DNA from: Arabidopsis thaliana
Lineage: Eukaryota; Streptophyta; Magnoliopsida; Brassicales; Brassicaceae
DNA length: 64,000 nt
Assembly (NCBI RefSeq): GCF_000001735.4
Contig: NC_003070.9
Span: 3,844,001-3,908,000 of the forward strand
Reading direction: 5' to 3'
Shown: in pieces, positions 23,726 through 34,688 of the stretch
How positions within the stretch are numbered: the stretch's first letter is position 1
Layout: the number at the start of each line of letters is the position of its first letter
Made by a program: the position numbers and the translations under genes
The notes under the pieces: generated by a model
What the model was told of the DNA's origin: nothing
Seen by the model: the letters and a program-made list of their open reading frames with translations, nothing else
Databases searched by the model: none

Positions 23726-24687
23726 CATTTCCTTCTTTGTCAAGCTTGAACACCATTACAGCCTTTGTTGTCATCATTCTCTTCAAATCTTTGCTTTTCT
23801 TCCTGTACCACTTAACCAAGAAAGTTTCATTTTCTGCTGACTCCACCAAATGTTCGCTCCTGCTACACGAATCCAAAAGCTTCCATTCCTTCTTTGTCAA
23901 CTTAGCAAGGTTTCGAAATCGCACCCTCTGCAACTTGTGTTTGTGGAGATCCCACGATCCAGTAACGTGACCTCCAGAAGAAGGTATGCAGAACATCTCA
24001 ACTCTCTTGGAAAACATGACAGGGGAAGAGAAGAAGCTTGAGTTCTGAATCTCGATGTTGATCCACTCAGGGTTACTTTGAGCGGGTCAACATAAGCTGA
24101 GTTGTGGTCCTAAGACTTATAGCCACAACACAGTCATTTTCCTCAGGAGATGAGCAAGACATGGCCATGTTGGTGACAACTTGGGTTTGGCAATGAGGTA
24201 GAGTTACTAGACTAGGCAATGAGATGCGTTTCGGGTCTGAATTCGATGTGCTTGGGTTTAGATCATCTTGGAGACACACTACTCCGTCTTTCAAAGTAGC
24301 TACCCACCCATGGGATGCTCCTACAATTCCCTTTCCTCCTTCCACCAACTCCACAGGGGCCTTCTTCTCCAAAACCCACATCGAATTATCACTACTAATT
24401 GCAATCATGAGTTTTCCCATACCCAATCCGCAAGGTTCAGCGTCGAGATGACAAGCACCCAACACTAGGGCGTCTCTGAGTATAATTGTAGTGATCTCAC
24501 ATCAGCAAAACATCATCAAAAAAAAAAAAAAAGAACAAAGTGTGATTGGGGAGAGAAGAGAATAGTATCTTACAAACAGAGGTTTCCGGAGGGAGAACAC
24601 TGAAGGCCGGCTCAGAAGCAGAGGAGACATGAGTGTTCTTAGCGAAGAGCTAGTCAAAGAAACCCTAATTGAAGAAAATGGTAGCAC
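23405..24687 (-). pseudogene. DUF295 (F-box-derived, organellar type) pseudogene
   Basis: Read from 24687 downward: an N-terminal leader rich in Ser/Leu/Arg (MLPFSSIRVSLTSSSLRTLM), an intron with GT near 24575, then DUF295 sequence: LVGAS-like GIVGASHGWVATLKDGVV, RISLPSLVTLPHCQTQVVTN, SWDLHKHKLQRVRFRNLAKL, EWKLLDSCSRSEHLVES, FLVKWYRKK, and DIGDLCIFLSKSESFCVSAT. These blocks fall in different frames. The shift after CVVAIS (about 24113) and a TGA in the restored frame a few codons later break the gene, and a poly(A) insert adds a Lys run. DUF295 organellar proteins are a lineage-specific, fast-evolving group, most with mitochondrial targeting. The leader agrees with that. Dead copy is the best reading. 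Confidence 0.7.
23678..23738 (-). mobile_element. Poly(A)-only insertion with target-site duplication
   Basis: A run of 34 T (23690-23723) is flanked by AGCATTTCCTTCT at 23678-23690 and AGCATTTCCTTCTTT at 23724-23738. On the minus strand this reads target sequence, poly(A), target sequence again, the layout left by target-primed reverse transcription of nothing but a poly(A) tail. It interrupts the DUF295 pseudogene after DKEGNA. Confidence 0.7.
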
Positions 24688-24883
24688 TAACAGTTACAGT
24701 CTTCTTCACCCTTTAAATATAGAGGCTGGGCATAGACTTGTCCAGCAAGTTTTCCATCTTTCAATTTTGGGGAAAGCCCAACATTTTTAACCTATTACAG
24801 GCCCACCAAATTTTGCAAGAAAAAAGAAGATGAGAAAACTATACAAAAACCTAAAGAATAAATTTTGCATATACGGGCTTGTT

Positions 24884-26065
24884 TCATGGCTTGAAGATTA
24901 TCACAAAGCAAGGTAACAAAGCTTTTGTACTCAACAGGTAAAGCTCTTCAATTCTTGAATTTTGTCCAACTTTCAAAGCTAGTGAATCAAACTCAGAAAA
25001 CCCTAAAGAATTTTCAAACGTCTGCATAGGTTTATGAACCCTCCCTGCAATCACTCTACATAGCACAACAGCTATCAATGAACCTCTATTTCTTCCTTGA
25101 TCGGTTTCGATAGATTCAAGAGCTGTAGAGCTAGTTGATGCTGTGAGAACTCCTTTTATCCCATCTGGTCTTGTTTTAGGACTGAAACCATGTCTTAGAA
25201 TATGACAAACTTCACAGTGATCCGAGAAACAGAGGTTTGAAGAGCTGTTACTGAAACCGAGAGTGCAAGAAAGAGTTGTACCGTGGAACCCAAGAAACTC
25301 GTTGCCATCAGCCATACAACGAGAGTGCTTCTTTGAAAGCTTGTTTGCTCTTATTTTCACGAGCTCTCTGTAATCTTCAAAGTCTGCAACAACTCTCTGC
25401 AAGTTCTGGATTTTAAAGATCGCTGAAATGTTGTTCCCTTTCATTTTGCCTAGCTTGTGAGAATAGCCTGTGTTGCAGATTAGTTCCACAGTTGTTCTTG
25501 AGAAATCTCCTGCTAAGAGTCTAACGACTGCAAAAAAGAAAAAACAAATCAAATTCTCCTCACAACATTGGCTAAAAGTCAATGAAAAAGTTCATCTAAT
25601 TCAAGTCTTACCAGAGTGGTTAGAGAGGTAATGTGCTTCAAACGCGTCAAGATCTCTGACTCTCTCATGACATTTTTGACAAGCAAGAACTCCGAAACCG
25701 CAGATGTCAGAGCCAACAACATCAAATCTCTCTGAACAACGACCGGGAAGTAAATCAGAAGAAGATGCTCCGCTAAGCAAACCTTTGAATCTGTCTGAAT
25801 AACCTGCATTCTCCTCAAATTTCACTGTGTTTACAAACCTGGAGCTCTCAAGAGACCGTGAGCTGCAGCAGCTTACATTCTGCATAGCTCCTTCATCTCC
25901 ATTAGTTACAAAGACATCTCTCAGATTCGACATTGATCTTCTTGAGCATCCAGATGGATTCTCCTTCTTCTGAATTTGGATCTTGTCTGGATCACAAGCT
26001 ACAGTTGACTTCTGTGCCTTGCAGCAGCTAAGAGACTTCTTGAGATAAAGCCAAACCCCACGCAT
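24884..26065 (-). CDS. C2H2-like zinc finger protein
   Basis: Two exons: 25612-26065 and 24884-25527, giving 365 residues. A single finger-like motif lies at residues 129-150, CQKCHERVRDLDAFEAHYLS, with spacing C-X2-C-X12-H-X4-H. The following segment SVVRLLAGDFSRTTVELICN, then MKGNNISAIFKIQNLQRVVA and FEDYRELVKIRANKL, resembles a PARP-catalytic-like fold noted in this plant family. LSCTLGF, LCFSDHCEVCHILRHGFS and KGVLTASTSSTALESIE complete it. Catalysis is not established. N-terminal cysteines and serines precede a nuclear-type basic region. The 5' leader and promoter lie in 26066-26700. From order: At1g11490. Confidence 0.9.
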
Positions 26066-26817
26066 GTTTGTTCAAGATCCGTCTTTGGATTCACTGGGAG
26101 AGATGTGAATTATAAAGATATTCTATGAAGATTTGGCTTTGATTCGGACACAGCTCTGTTTCTGTTTGTTCCTGCTTCACCATATCTACACAAACTGTTT
26201 CCAAAATGAGACTGAAGATTTCCATAAACGTATGATATCATGTCACACCATGAAAGAACAAACTAAAAAATCTTTTTTAGAAATAGAAAATTACAACTAA
26301 AATTTGACGTTTATGTTAAAAAAAAATGATCAAATCTTAACCCTGTATGATTCTTTTCCAATTACAACCTGGAAAATTATAATAATTTTTAGCATAATAT
26401 GATTACAGAAAGAAAAAAAGATATGGGAATAATAATTTTCACCTCTCTTCACGTTCCAAAACAGAGTATAACGCCACATGCTGCCTCTATTGAGCTTTGA
26501 CATTTTTAAAGTAAAAAAGTCAAACATGTGATCAACCTCTTAATTCAATATGAAATTATATCTTTGTAGTAGAATTATTTACTACTATATCCAGTTTACA
26601 AGAAAAGCATCCAAACTAATGTCATTATATAGAAAAGGAATGAAACTTTACTTACTTGGAAAGACCAAAACCGAATCTGTATTCTTTTGTCTTGCAGTGA
26701 GAGGCAAGCTTAGGAAAGTAATCTGATGCTGTTTCCTTATTATTTTCCTCTTCCTTAAACTTTCATAGAACAATTGAAATAAATACAGTAATCAAATAAA
26801 AATATAAGGTTTTTATT
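26066..26817. other. Divergent intergenic region
   Basis: Lies between the divergent zinc-finger gene (-) and the DUF1218 gene (+). AT-rich and without a credible coding frame; presumed promoters for both genes. Confidence 0.5.
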
Positions 26818-27570
26818 ATGAATCAAGGAAAAATGGAAAGTGAACTTGGGTTCTTGGTTTCTGTTGTGATCATATGTGCAGACATTACAGCTACAGTCCT
26901 CGGGATCGAAGCCGAGATTGCTCAAAGCAAGGTTCTGTTTTATATTAAGAGTGAAATGTAGTTTATTTTATTTTAACTACCAATAATCTTTTCTTGTATT
27001 TGATGTTTATCCTTCAGGCACCTCATCATCATCATCAACAACATTCAAGACATTCAGGTTCTGGATGTCGAAGAAGCCCCAGCGATGGAGCATTTGCTGA
27101 GGGAGTAGCTGCAATGGTGCTTCTGTTTATTGTCCATGTCCTAGCTAATGTGCTTGGAGGCTGCACTTACATTCGCTCTAAGCAAGATTTCAAAAGAGCA
27201 ACGGCGAACAAGATACTCGCTGTGGCTTTCCTTGTTCTCTCCTGGTAATGGAAAAGATAATAGGTTTTTGGATTTCATTCAAAAGACAAATTTGAATTAT
27301 GTCAGCTGTTTTTGTTTTTGACATACCTTTGTTTGTCTTAGGATCTTTTTTGTTGTCAGCTACTCAACGCTAATGATAGGAACATTAGCCAACTCGAGAA
27401 CGAATCGACTCTGCAGCTTGCCACATCGTTGGTTTTTTCTTATTGGAGGCATATTTTGTCTAGGACATGGAGTGGTGACTTCAGCATATTATGTTTCAGC
27501 AATTGCTGCTAAAAAAGAAGACAAAGAGAATGCGCAACAAGAAAATCTAGCAAATAGAAGCCGCGCATAA
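26818..27570 (+). CDS. DEAL3: DUF1218 membrane protein (DESIGUAL/VCC family)
   Basis: Three exons: 26818-26931, 27018-27244 and 27342-27570, giving 189 residues. Four membrane segments are visible: an N-terminal one (LGFLVSVVIICADITATVLG), VAAMVLLFIVHVLANVLGG, ILAVAFLVLSWIFFVVSYST and RWFFLIGGIFCLGHGVVTSA. Conserved Cys and the RSKQDF loop between segments two and three are typical of DUF1218. A His-rich loop (HHHHQQHSRHSGSG) lies after segment one. The family includes VCC/DEAL1, with roles in vein patterning and bilateral leaf symmetry. A second Met at codon 6 is an alternative start. The symbol is from memory (At1g11500). Confidence 0.88.
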
Positions 27571-27777
27571 CACGTCTTCTTCATCAAGATACACAAAATG
27601 TTTCATCTGTAAATAAACTTAAATTGCTTCAAAAAAGCTTCCTTCCATTTTGATAAATCCGCAATATTCCAAAATAAACTCTTTCAAGAATCAATAGAAA
27701 ACTAAAATATAATATAAAAAAGCCAAGAGTTCTAAACAAAAGAGGCAGAACCAAAAAAACAAAAACCATAAATATAT

Positions 27778-28836
27778 CTAAGCGTTTGATCCAAATGCTT
27801 CAGATATCTTTGATAGCACTTCAAAAAGAAAACCATGCTTCTGCAAAAAGAACTCAAATTCCCTAGCCTGCATCGCTTTCCACTGCTCGTAAAATCTCTT
27901 CATATCCTTTGAGGCAAGCTTACTCAATCCTTGTTGAGCAGTAAGTTCATCCATGCCAAGACCCACTATCGATCTAACAAGAGAAGACTTTGTAAAAGAG
28001 ACTTCTCCTTCATCCATCACCTCATCTTCACAGTTGTTTTTACTGTTGGGCAAAGAAGAATCAAGTTCATGCTTCACAGACTCAAACTTACTACTCTTCT
28101 TCGACTTCTCATTAGATTTCATACCAGATGCAAGAGCCATTCTAATACCTCCCCAAACTAACTTAGACAATTCAAAAGCCTTGCGATCATGAGGTTTGAC
28201 GAAAGTAGGTTCAACACCATCCTTGGCTTTACCAAGATTGTTCTCATACTTCTTCTTTAAAGCCCTAAGCTTTTCCATAAGCTGATTCTTACTAACATCA
28301 AAACTAATAGATTTTTTCACCAACTCATAAACCTTATTCGTATTACTTACCCCTGTATCTTTTTTGTCATCAATCAGACCTTGTAAAACCACAATCTCAT
28401 CATCTTCAGTCCAAAGTCGCTGGAAATAAGTTTTCTTCGTCTCTTCTCCTCCGCCACCACTCTTCTTCTTCTCCTCTTCCCCTGAAACCTTCTTAGCCCT
28501 CTTCACATCCATAGACACTGCTGCTTCATCCACTTCAAGAGAACGTTTAGCCCCAGATTTCTCGGAGGTTTTCACCTTCTTAGCCCTCTTCACATCCACA
28601 GGATTCGTCACAACTTGATCTTTCTTCTTCTCGAGTTCAGAGTCTGAATCGGTTTCTTCATCCGAACCAGATTCGGAATCGGAAACGGCGTCGAGAGTCG
28701 TCTTCAAAGGTGATGGGTTTTCAGAGGAAACGTCATCTTCATCATCCGAAGAAGAGTTTCGTGCGATTTCTTTACCTTCTTCGTCGCTTGAAGAAGCACT
28801 CGGCGGATCTTCTAACGGATTGAAACGTCTCGACAT
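27778..28836 (-). CDS. GeBP-like (storekeeper/DUF573) DNA-binding protein
   Basis: Intronless, 352 residues from the ATG at 28836. I prefer this start to the in-frame ATG at 28962 because it gives the usual family N terminus (MSRRFNPLEDPPSASSSDEE) and because a telo-box-like AAACCCTAAAAC sits directly before it in the leader. Residues 15-75 are acidic/Ser-rich. A DVKRAKKV motif occurs twice (81-88 and 110-117), probably nuclear localisation signals made by internal duplication. The central DUF573 domain spans about 137-235, starting YFQRLWTEDDEIVVLQGLID. The C terminus (about 285-350) is helical and carries the leucine-zipper-like dimerisation region of GeBP proteins. GeBPs regulate cytokinin response and trichome genes. 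From order: At1g11510. Confidence 0.93.
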   Translation of the reverse strand: MSRRFNPLEDPPSASSSDEEGKEIARNSSSDDEDDVSSENPSPLKTTLDAVSDSESGSDEETDSDSELEKKKDQVVTNPVDVKRAKKVKTSEKSGAKRSLEVDEAAVSMDVKRAKKVSGEEEKKKSGGGGEETKKTYFQRLWTEDDEIVVLQGLIDDKKDTGVSNTNKVYELVKKSISFDVSKNQLMEKLRALKKKYENNLGKAKDGVEPTFVKPHDRKAFELSKLVWGGIRMALASGMKSNEKSKKSSKFESVKHELDSSLPNSKNNCEDEVMDEGEVSFTKSSLVRSIVGLGMDELTAQQGLSKLASKDMKRFYEQWKAMQAREFEFFLQKHGFLFEVLSKISEAFGSNA

Positions 28837-29120
28837 TGTTTTAGGGTTTATGGGACTTTGGAGAGACTTAAGAGGTTGAAATTGAGATTTTTGCTTTGCT
28901 GCCTTCACCACTTCGTTCTTAGGGTTTATATATATTGAACAAAGTGTCTCTCTGTTTTCCAAAAATAAATAATCAAAAAATTATTGGAAAACGTATAAAA
29001 TTATTTATTGTTTTTCCTCTTTTTTTGCATGACGTTTAGATTTCCGATTTCCTTCCTTAAAAATTTGGAAATTAGCTATATTGACCAATTTTATTTCCCT
29101 ATATTTTATCTCTTACAAAT

Positions 29121-29883
29121 AAATGTTAGATCTCTCTTTTCACAACAACACCCGAATATGACCGCTCATTCAATCGTCGCACACGTTGATAGCGTCCTTC
29201 CCAAGAAATCTCGTGAGATCGACCGTCGCCGCCGCAGACGGAAGCGGAAGAAGAAGAACAAAGCATCTCAGGCCGATGTAGATGCAATGGACGTGTCAAA
29301 ATCTCTGTCAAGCACTCCTACTGGTATTGAGACACCGGATGCAATTGAACTTCGTAAGGAACAGAGAAAGGAACCTGATAGGGCTCTATACCAGGTACTT
29401 GAAGAAAAGGGAGAGAGTGTTGTTGCTCCTGGAACATTGCTGAGAACTACACACACATACGTTATTAAGACTGGTACTCAGGACAAGACGGGAACCAAAA
29501 GGGTTGATTTGCTGAGAGGGCAAAAGACAGATAGAGTGGATTTCAGTTTACAGCCAGAAGAGCTGGATGCTATGGGAAATGTTTTACAGTATGAGGAGGC
29601 AAGAGAAGAGGAGAAATAGCGCAATAAGCCAGTGGACTTGAGTGACATGGTCGTCGAGCATGTGTAGCAGAATAGTAGGAAGAGGAAAATGCATGGCAAG
29701 GAAGAGAAGAAAAAGAAAGATTTCAACTTCTGAGGTGCGTTATGGAAGAGACAAAAAAAAAAAGATTTTAGATTCTGGACATGAGACATAGAAAGAGATT
29801 CATGTTCCAGAATTATTAGTCTTGAGTAAGAGATCTTGAGTTTTTAGTCTTAATGCTTATTAAAAAAAAAAAAAAATGTTAGA
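29121..29883 (+). pseudogene. Retrocopy of SF3B2 (SAP145), internally deleted, with poly(A) and TSD
   Basis: Intronless and bounded by a direct repeat AAATGTTAGA at 29121-29130 and 29874-29883, the second copy directly after a 15-base A-run (29862-29876). This is the mark of reverse-transcribed mRNA insertion. The coding part 29158-29619 encodes 153 residues: a basic N terminus (SREIDRRRRRRKRKKKNK) fused directly to the C-terminal PSP-region of the U2 snRNP subunit SF3B2 (SSTPTGIETPDAIELRKEQR, RALYQVLEEKGESVVAPGTL, HTYVIKTGTQDKTGTKRVDL, VDFSLQPEELDAMGN). The middle of SF3B2, about three quarters of the protein, is absent. The normal C terminus (RNKPVDLSDMVVEHV and KKKKDFNF) persists after a TAG at 29617-29619. 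Parent is probably At4g21660. Annotated elsewhere as At1g11520; whether a peptide is made is unknown. Confidence 0.85.
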
Positions 29884-30517
29884 CCACCAATGATGTAAAT
29901 TTTTAAATAGGTGATTGCATCATTGTGTAAACCTAATATTTACATTTTGAAGGATTTGGTCTTTCTGCAGTATGTAAGTTAATTCAATCCCCTTATTATT
30001 CTGACTTGTAAGGGGATTCAAACCCCATCAATGGTTTCTAAACTTAAGTTTCTTATTTTAGAGAGATAAGTTTTATTATAAAAAAATGTGTGGGTTTTTT
30101 GATTAATGAAGAAACCATCTCCAAAATACTTTATATAAGAAATTTTGGAGAGAATTTCTAAATATTTAAGAAACCCACATAATTAAATAATATTATTTTT
30201 GTTGTTTTAATGTTAAGAAACTTATATTTAGAAACCACCAATGAAATTCCTCTAAACATTAACATTGCATATAGTCATAAAAAAAATATCTATTTTCTTT
30301 TTGGTTCTCTTTTTAATATAGCTTTCTTGGTCAACACTTATTCTTAAATATCTTAGAAATTAATAAATTATTTCGTAACTCGTTGAAAGATAACTGGCCA
30401 CACTTTTTGTGTATGACTCAGACATAGTTTTTGTCCACTCGGTCCCATCATGCAAGTAGATAAACACTGAATCACCAAATCTTGTTTGAGATTTAGAAAA
30501 AAAGGAAGCTCCAAGAG
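29884..30517. other. Intergenic, promoter of CXXS1
   Basis: AT-rich, with no coding frame. Partly self-similar around 30030-30240, where forms of GAAACCATCTCC and AAGAAACCCACAT recur near complementary copies (GTGTGGGTTTTTTGAT), suggesting a small decayed palindrome. No element identified. Confidence 0.4.
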
Positions 30518-31311
30518 ATGGCAAGAGTTGTTAAAATCGATTCTGCAGAGTCATGGAATTTCTATGTGAGTCAAGCCAAGAATCAGAATTGTCCCGTAAG
30601 TCTCTCTTCCTCTTATCACTTTCGTTTTCTAGTAGCCAAAATGAAATCTGATTTAGATCCAAGACCTATGAAAGAATCAAGATCTTAGGATTAGAGTTTT
30701 ATGGAGAATTTGATTTACAATTGGTTAAATCCAAATTGTGTTACTCTTTAAGATATGAAGTTAGTGAGAATGAACCATGAATATTAATGTTCAGGATTGT
30801 GAATGAATGGCTCTGTCTTGTTTGTTTATATGAATTACCAAGAACGGTTGTTCCTTTATGGTTTTTTGCAGATTGTGGCTCATTTCACTGCATTATGGTG
30901 TATTCCTTCTGTGTTTATGAACTCCTTCTTCGAAGAGCTTGCGTTTAACTATAAGGATGCTCTGTTTCTAATAGTTGATGTTGATGAAGTTAAGGTAAAA
31001 CTACTTATGTGTCTCTCTACTTGATATGTCTTTCTACTTTGGCTTCTTTGTTGAAGAGAAGTGTTTAACCATCAAGAGTAAAAGATTTAAACAGTTGCTA
31101 AATTGGTAGATGATTAATGGTTTTTCTTTGTTTTTTACTATGTTGGATTGGTCAGGAAGTGGCAAGTCAACTAGAGGTAAAGGCGATGCCAACTTTCTTG
31201 TTCTTGAAGGATGGTAATGCGATGGACAAACTCGTGGGCGCAAACCCTGATGAGATTAAGAAACGGGTCGATGGTTTCGTTCAGTCCTCACGTGTTGTTC
31301 ATATTGCTTAA
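30518..31311 (+). CDS. CXXS1: Thioredoxin-like protein with monocysteinic WCIPS site
   Basis: Three exons: 30518-30595, 30872-30994 and 31156-31311, giving 118 residues, a full single thioredoxin fold without transit peptide. The active site reads W35-C36-I37-P38-S39: the second, resolving cysteine of the WCGPC/WCPPC site is replaced by serine. The cis-proline loop AMPT (77-80) is intact. Known role of CxxS thioredoxins: they cannot act as normal disulfide reductases but show disulfide isomerase or glutathionylation-type activity; CXXS1 is N-myristoylation-independent and probably cytosolic. The replaced Cys is a family hallmark and not a defect. Symbol from memory (At1g11530). Confidence 0.95.
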
Positions 31312-31475
31312 GAGAGATTTATAGATACGAGCAGAATACTAAATAAAGTTTGTGTGAAGTGTAATTAGTTTGTAACTTTGGTATTTGGTTTGTGTGAAAT
31401 ATCAAGTGTAAGTGTAAATTTTTATAAAAGCAAGTTCTGTTATAAACAAGAACTGGATTTATTTAATTTTGGTTC

Positions 31476-33222
31476 TTAACAGGGTAATTTGAAACCCATG
31501 TAGCGACCAGAGACAAAATCATTCCAAACATTAAAAGCTCCATGGGTTGTCATCAGTACAGTGCTAAGTGCCATGACGATACCAACTGCAAACACAATGA
31601 TCGAAGCCCTCCCATACTTGGCTATAACCTTCTTAACCACCATTAGTCCAACCAGTGATGCCACGAAACAGACCAGAGCAAATATCGCAGCGGTTCCAGC
31701 ATGTTCCATGCCTAGTAGTAGGTACTGGATTGCAGACATTGATGAAGAAAACAAAACCATGAACGAACATGTAGCTGCAGTTACCTGTAGAGAGAGCACG
31801 ATTAACTTAAGAATCCAATTGCTTGTTTTGGTAAAACTTTGGTTCTGATGCTGCTAGAGAACAAGACTCAAGAACGTACCTCTGGAGCAATACCGATTTG
31901 GAGAAGAAGAGGACTAATGAGCATTCCACCACCAATACCAAAGAGGCCACCCAAAACTCCAGCCAAGAGAGCCATTACAGGGAGCATCAACTTGTTTTGT
32001 CTTCCTCCAACTCCAGTCTCCTGTGGAGTAATTTCAGTTTCATATTCATCAAACCTGTTGACTTTTGACCAACAGAAAAGCTAATTTAATCAACAGCAAG
32101 TAGTATGTATTGGACCTGTTCAGAGTTTTGGTTACTATGCGATGTGTGGTTGCTTTGAACATTGTCACTGAAGTAAATGCAGAGAGTAAAGAAGATAGTG
32201 AGAGGTATTTGAAGCGAGGAGAGGAACCAGTAGAGAGCTCCACATGGCTTGATCGATATGATTCCCTGTGCAAATCCAAAGTATATCAACTTCTTACTTC
32301 TACATGCCATTAAGATTTCAATAATTTGGAAAGAATTATAACACTTCAAGGAACGTTCAAATAAGTGGAGGGAATGTGGAAACAGAGCAATGAGAGCATT
32401 GAGATAGAAAAATATTCAAATCAATCGACCAAAAATCATAAATACGCGTTTAGATACTTAAATTCATACCTGACCGTATTTGTTTCCGCGGAAAAGATTA
32501 ATAGAGAAGAACAATAACCAAATGATCACTAAAACTCCAAGCTTCATCCATGGAAACCTAATCATCCCTCTCTGTCTCACATCTTCTCTTTCTTCACTCA
32601 GAAGCGGCGATCTCGCTACCTCGATGCCATCAACGTCTCTTGGACTCTTAATCTTCGCTCTTTCCGACTCCAAATTCCAGTAAGAAACTCCCTTTTTACA
32701 AGTCTTCATCGTTGACCAGGCGAGGAACACAGCGAAGAGAAACAACACAAGCCAATTTGGGAACATACGGTTACAGATCACACCAATACTTACTCCGAGA
32801 AGTAGACATGGCTGAATAGTAAGAGCTAAATCGAAGTCGATTAGGGTTTTGTCTCTTGATTTAGGGTTTCTCAGGAAAAGATTGCATCCCACGTTAGCGA
32901 AAGAGACGCCGGTTACCATGAACGCTGAGAAGCTTGAAGCTGTTTTCATTTCGAGACCGGCGATGATTGTCATTATCGAGAGGAAGAGTCCACCGCCGCC
33001 GATTCCTCCGGCGCTGGAGATAGAGGCGGCGAAGAACGAGAGAACGGCGGCGATTATGGTGGGGATGGAGACTTCAATAGTTGATTGGCTGAGGTCCTCC
33101 GAGAAATGGAGCCATTGGCTTGTTGTGCTGCGGATTTGACTCTGGTCTGCAAGGGCGGATGGATTGAAGATGGTGAAGATGGTGATTAGGGAGAGGAGAA
33201 GAGGGACTAAATTGATCGTCAT
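31476..33222 (-). CDS. TauE/SafE-family membrane transporter
   Basis: Four exons: 32470-33222, 32116-32265, 31880-32080 and 31476-31784, giving 470 residues by my model. A signal-anchor-like N terminus is followed by two TauE/SafE halves. The signature glycine motifs are SSAGGIGGGGLFLSIMTII (first half) and LGGLFGIGGGMLISPLLLQI (second half), each starting a set of membrane helices. About ten helices and a hydrophilic central loop (SERAKIKSPRDVDGIEVARS) are visible. Exon 3 starts at 32080 (LFCWSKVNRF); the more obvious AG at 32063-32062 would break the frame. Bacterial relatives export sulfite or sulfonates; substrate in plants is unknown. A shorter annotation is possible. From order: At1g11540. 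Confidence 0.85.
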
Positions 33223-34688
33223 TTTCTTTACTTAGGGGGTTGTTTGTAACCTTTTGAAAGTTTTGGGGTTTATTTTTGTTTGGAACGTTAGAAATTTTAT
33301 GCTCATTTATTGTTTGGTTTATACTTATATATGAATCAATAAAGGGTTTAGTCAACTGCAATTCTAATACAAGGTATTTATTACGGAATTAATTAATTTA
33401 AGACAATTTGGTGAAATAAAAAACTAAAGATGACAAATGCAATTATTTTTCCTATGTTTTTGTAGATCTAGTAGTATTATTTTTATTGAAATATTTATTC
33501 AAAGGAGCTTCTTTCCCATATCCTCTAGATTTGTTTTTGTTTTAGGTACTTGTAAAAAGTGGTAATAGCATTATGTATTTATTAGCTGAAAAAATAAAGA
33601 CTATGGCACCAAGTTATATTTGTCTTTCTTTTACATATCAATTTTTGGAAATTAATTAAGAGAAAGGGAGAAAAGTTTGAATATTTGCATACAAGTTTGG
33701 AAAGAAATACTTGTGCTATGTGTAAATGTCCTTTGACTATCAAGACGAGAAATGGGCTAGAAACATATATGGGAGACAAGTTCTAGAGGAAAAATGATGT
33801 TAGCAAGCTTAGTTGACATTGTGGTTCAAAGTAAGTTTACGAACATATTTAATTTATAGTGTGTAAGAAAACGTACTATTTATTTTATCCCACCAGTATG
33901 TCATATTATTATTTTTATACCCAAAAGTGAGGCAATCGTAATAAAATGCAAGAAATTCAAAATTGTCAATCAAAAATGAATTGTTTTTCAAATTAAAAAT
34001 GCGATAAATAGTGTTCATCACTTGGCACGTAAAAGGTTGACTTTTAATATCGGAATGAATCCGGACATAACACATGTCCAACTTGGCATATTTAGCAAAC
34101 TTGGACTATTTATTAGAAGATAGTGTTTATAGAAGAAATGTACATTAAAAAACGGTAAATCGCTAATCCTAGGCCTATCCTCACGATTGTGATGTAATGT
34201 AACCCACTTCCGTTGATTTCTTCAAAGAAATCAAAAGTTGTGGGTTCTTCTAGAGATGCTACTACTACAACGATCGATGGACGATTGTCATTGATGTTAT
34301 CGAATGGTAAATCGGACAAAAGTTTCTGGATATGCTCTCTTATAATATCACAATCACAAATGCTATTTCTTTTCAATAAGGTATTTGGGCTTCATTAGTA
34401 GCTGTAGCTGAACCTTTTGTTTGTCACATGTCTTTACTCTTATGCTCATCCATGTTCGTTTATATTTTTGACCCACTGTTCTGTTCTGAGACCTTAAGTG
34501 TAAGAAGAATTCTCAAGTTAATATACATCTTAAAAAGCAGTTATGAAATATAGCCGACTAAATAAATAATTAATTAAATAAATAAACAGAGGATATAGTC
34601 CATAACAAAATAAGAAATGCCAAAAAAAAGAGAGTAAAATTATTACATAAACCATTTCCACTTTAATACACTCAAAACAAAATTGATT
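33223..34688. other. AT-rich intergenic region
   Basis: Upstream of the TauE gene and downstream of XTH8 (both minus). Small open frames near 33582-34376 show no recognisable protein and no codon bias. Nothing supported. Confidence 0.5.

Noticed and set aside
23405-23743. Minus-strand frame starting with a poly-Lys run as a novel basic protein
   Set aside because: The Lys run is the translated poly(A) insert; the rest is the C terminus of the DUF295 relic.
28837-28962. Upstream in-frame ATG for the GeBP-like gene
   Set aside because: The added 42 residues lack family similarity and overlap leader elements such as a telo-box-like sequence.
34113-34376. 87-codon minus-strand frame between TauE and XTH8
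   Set aside because: No family resemblance, no leader or splice context, and composition of the intergenic background.
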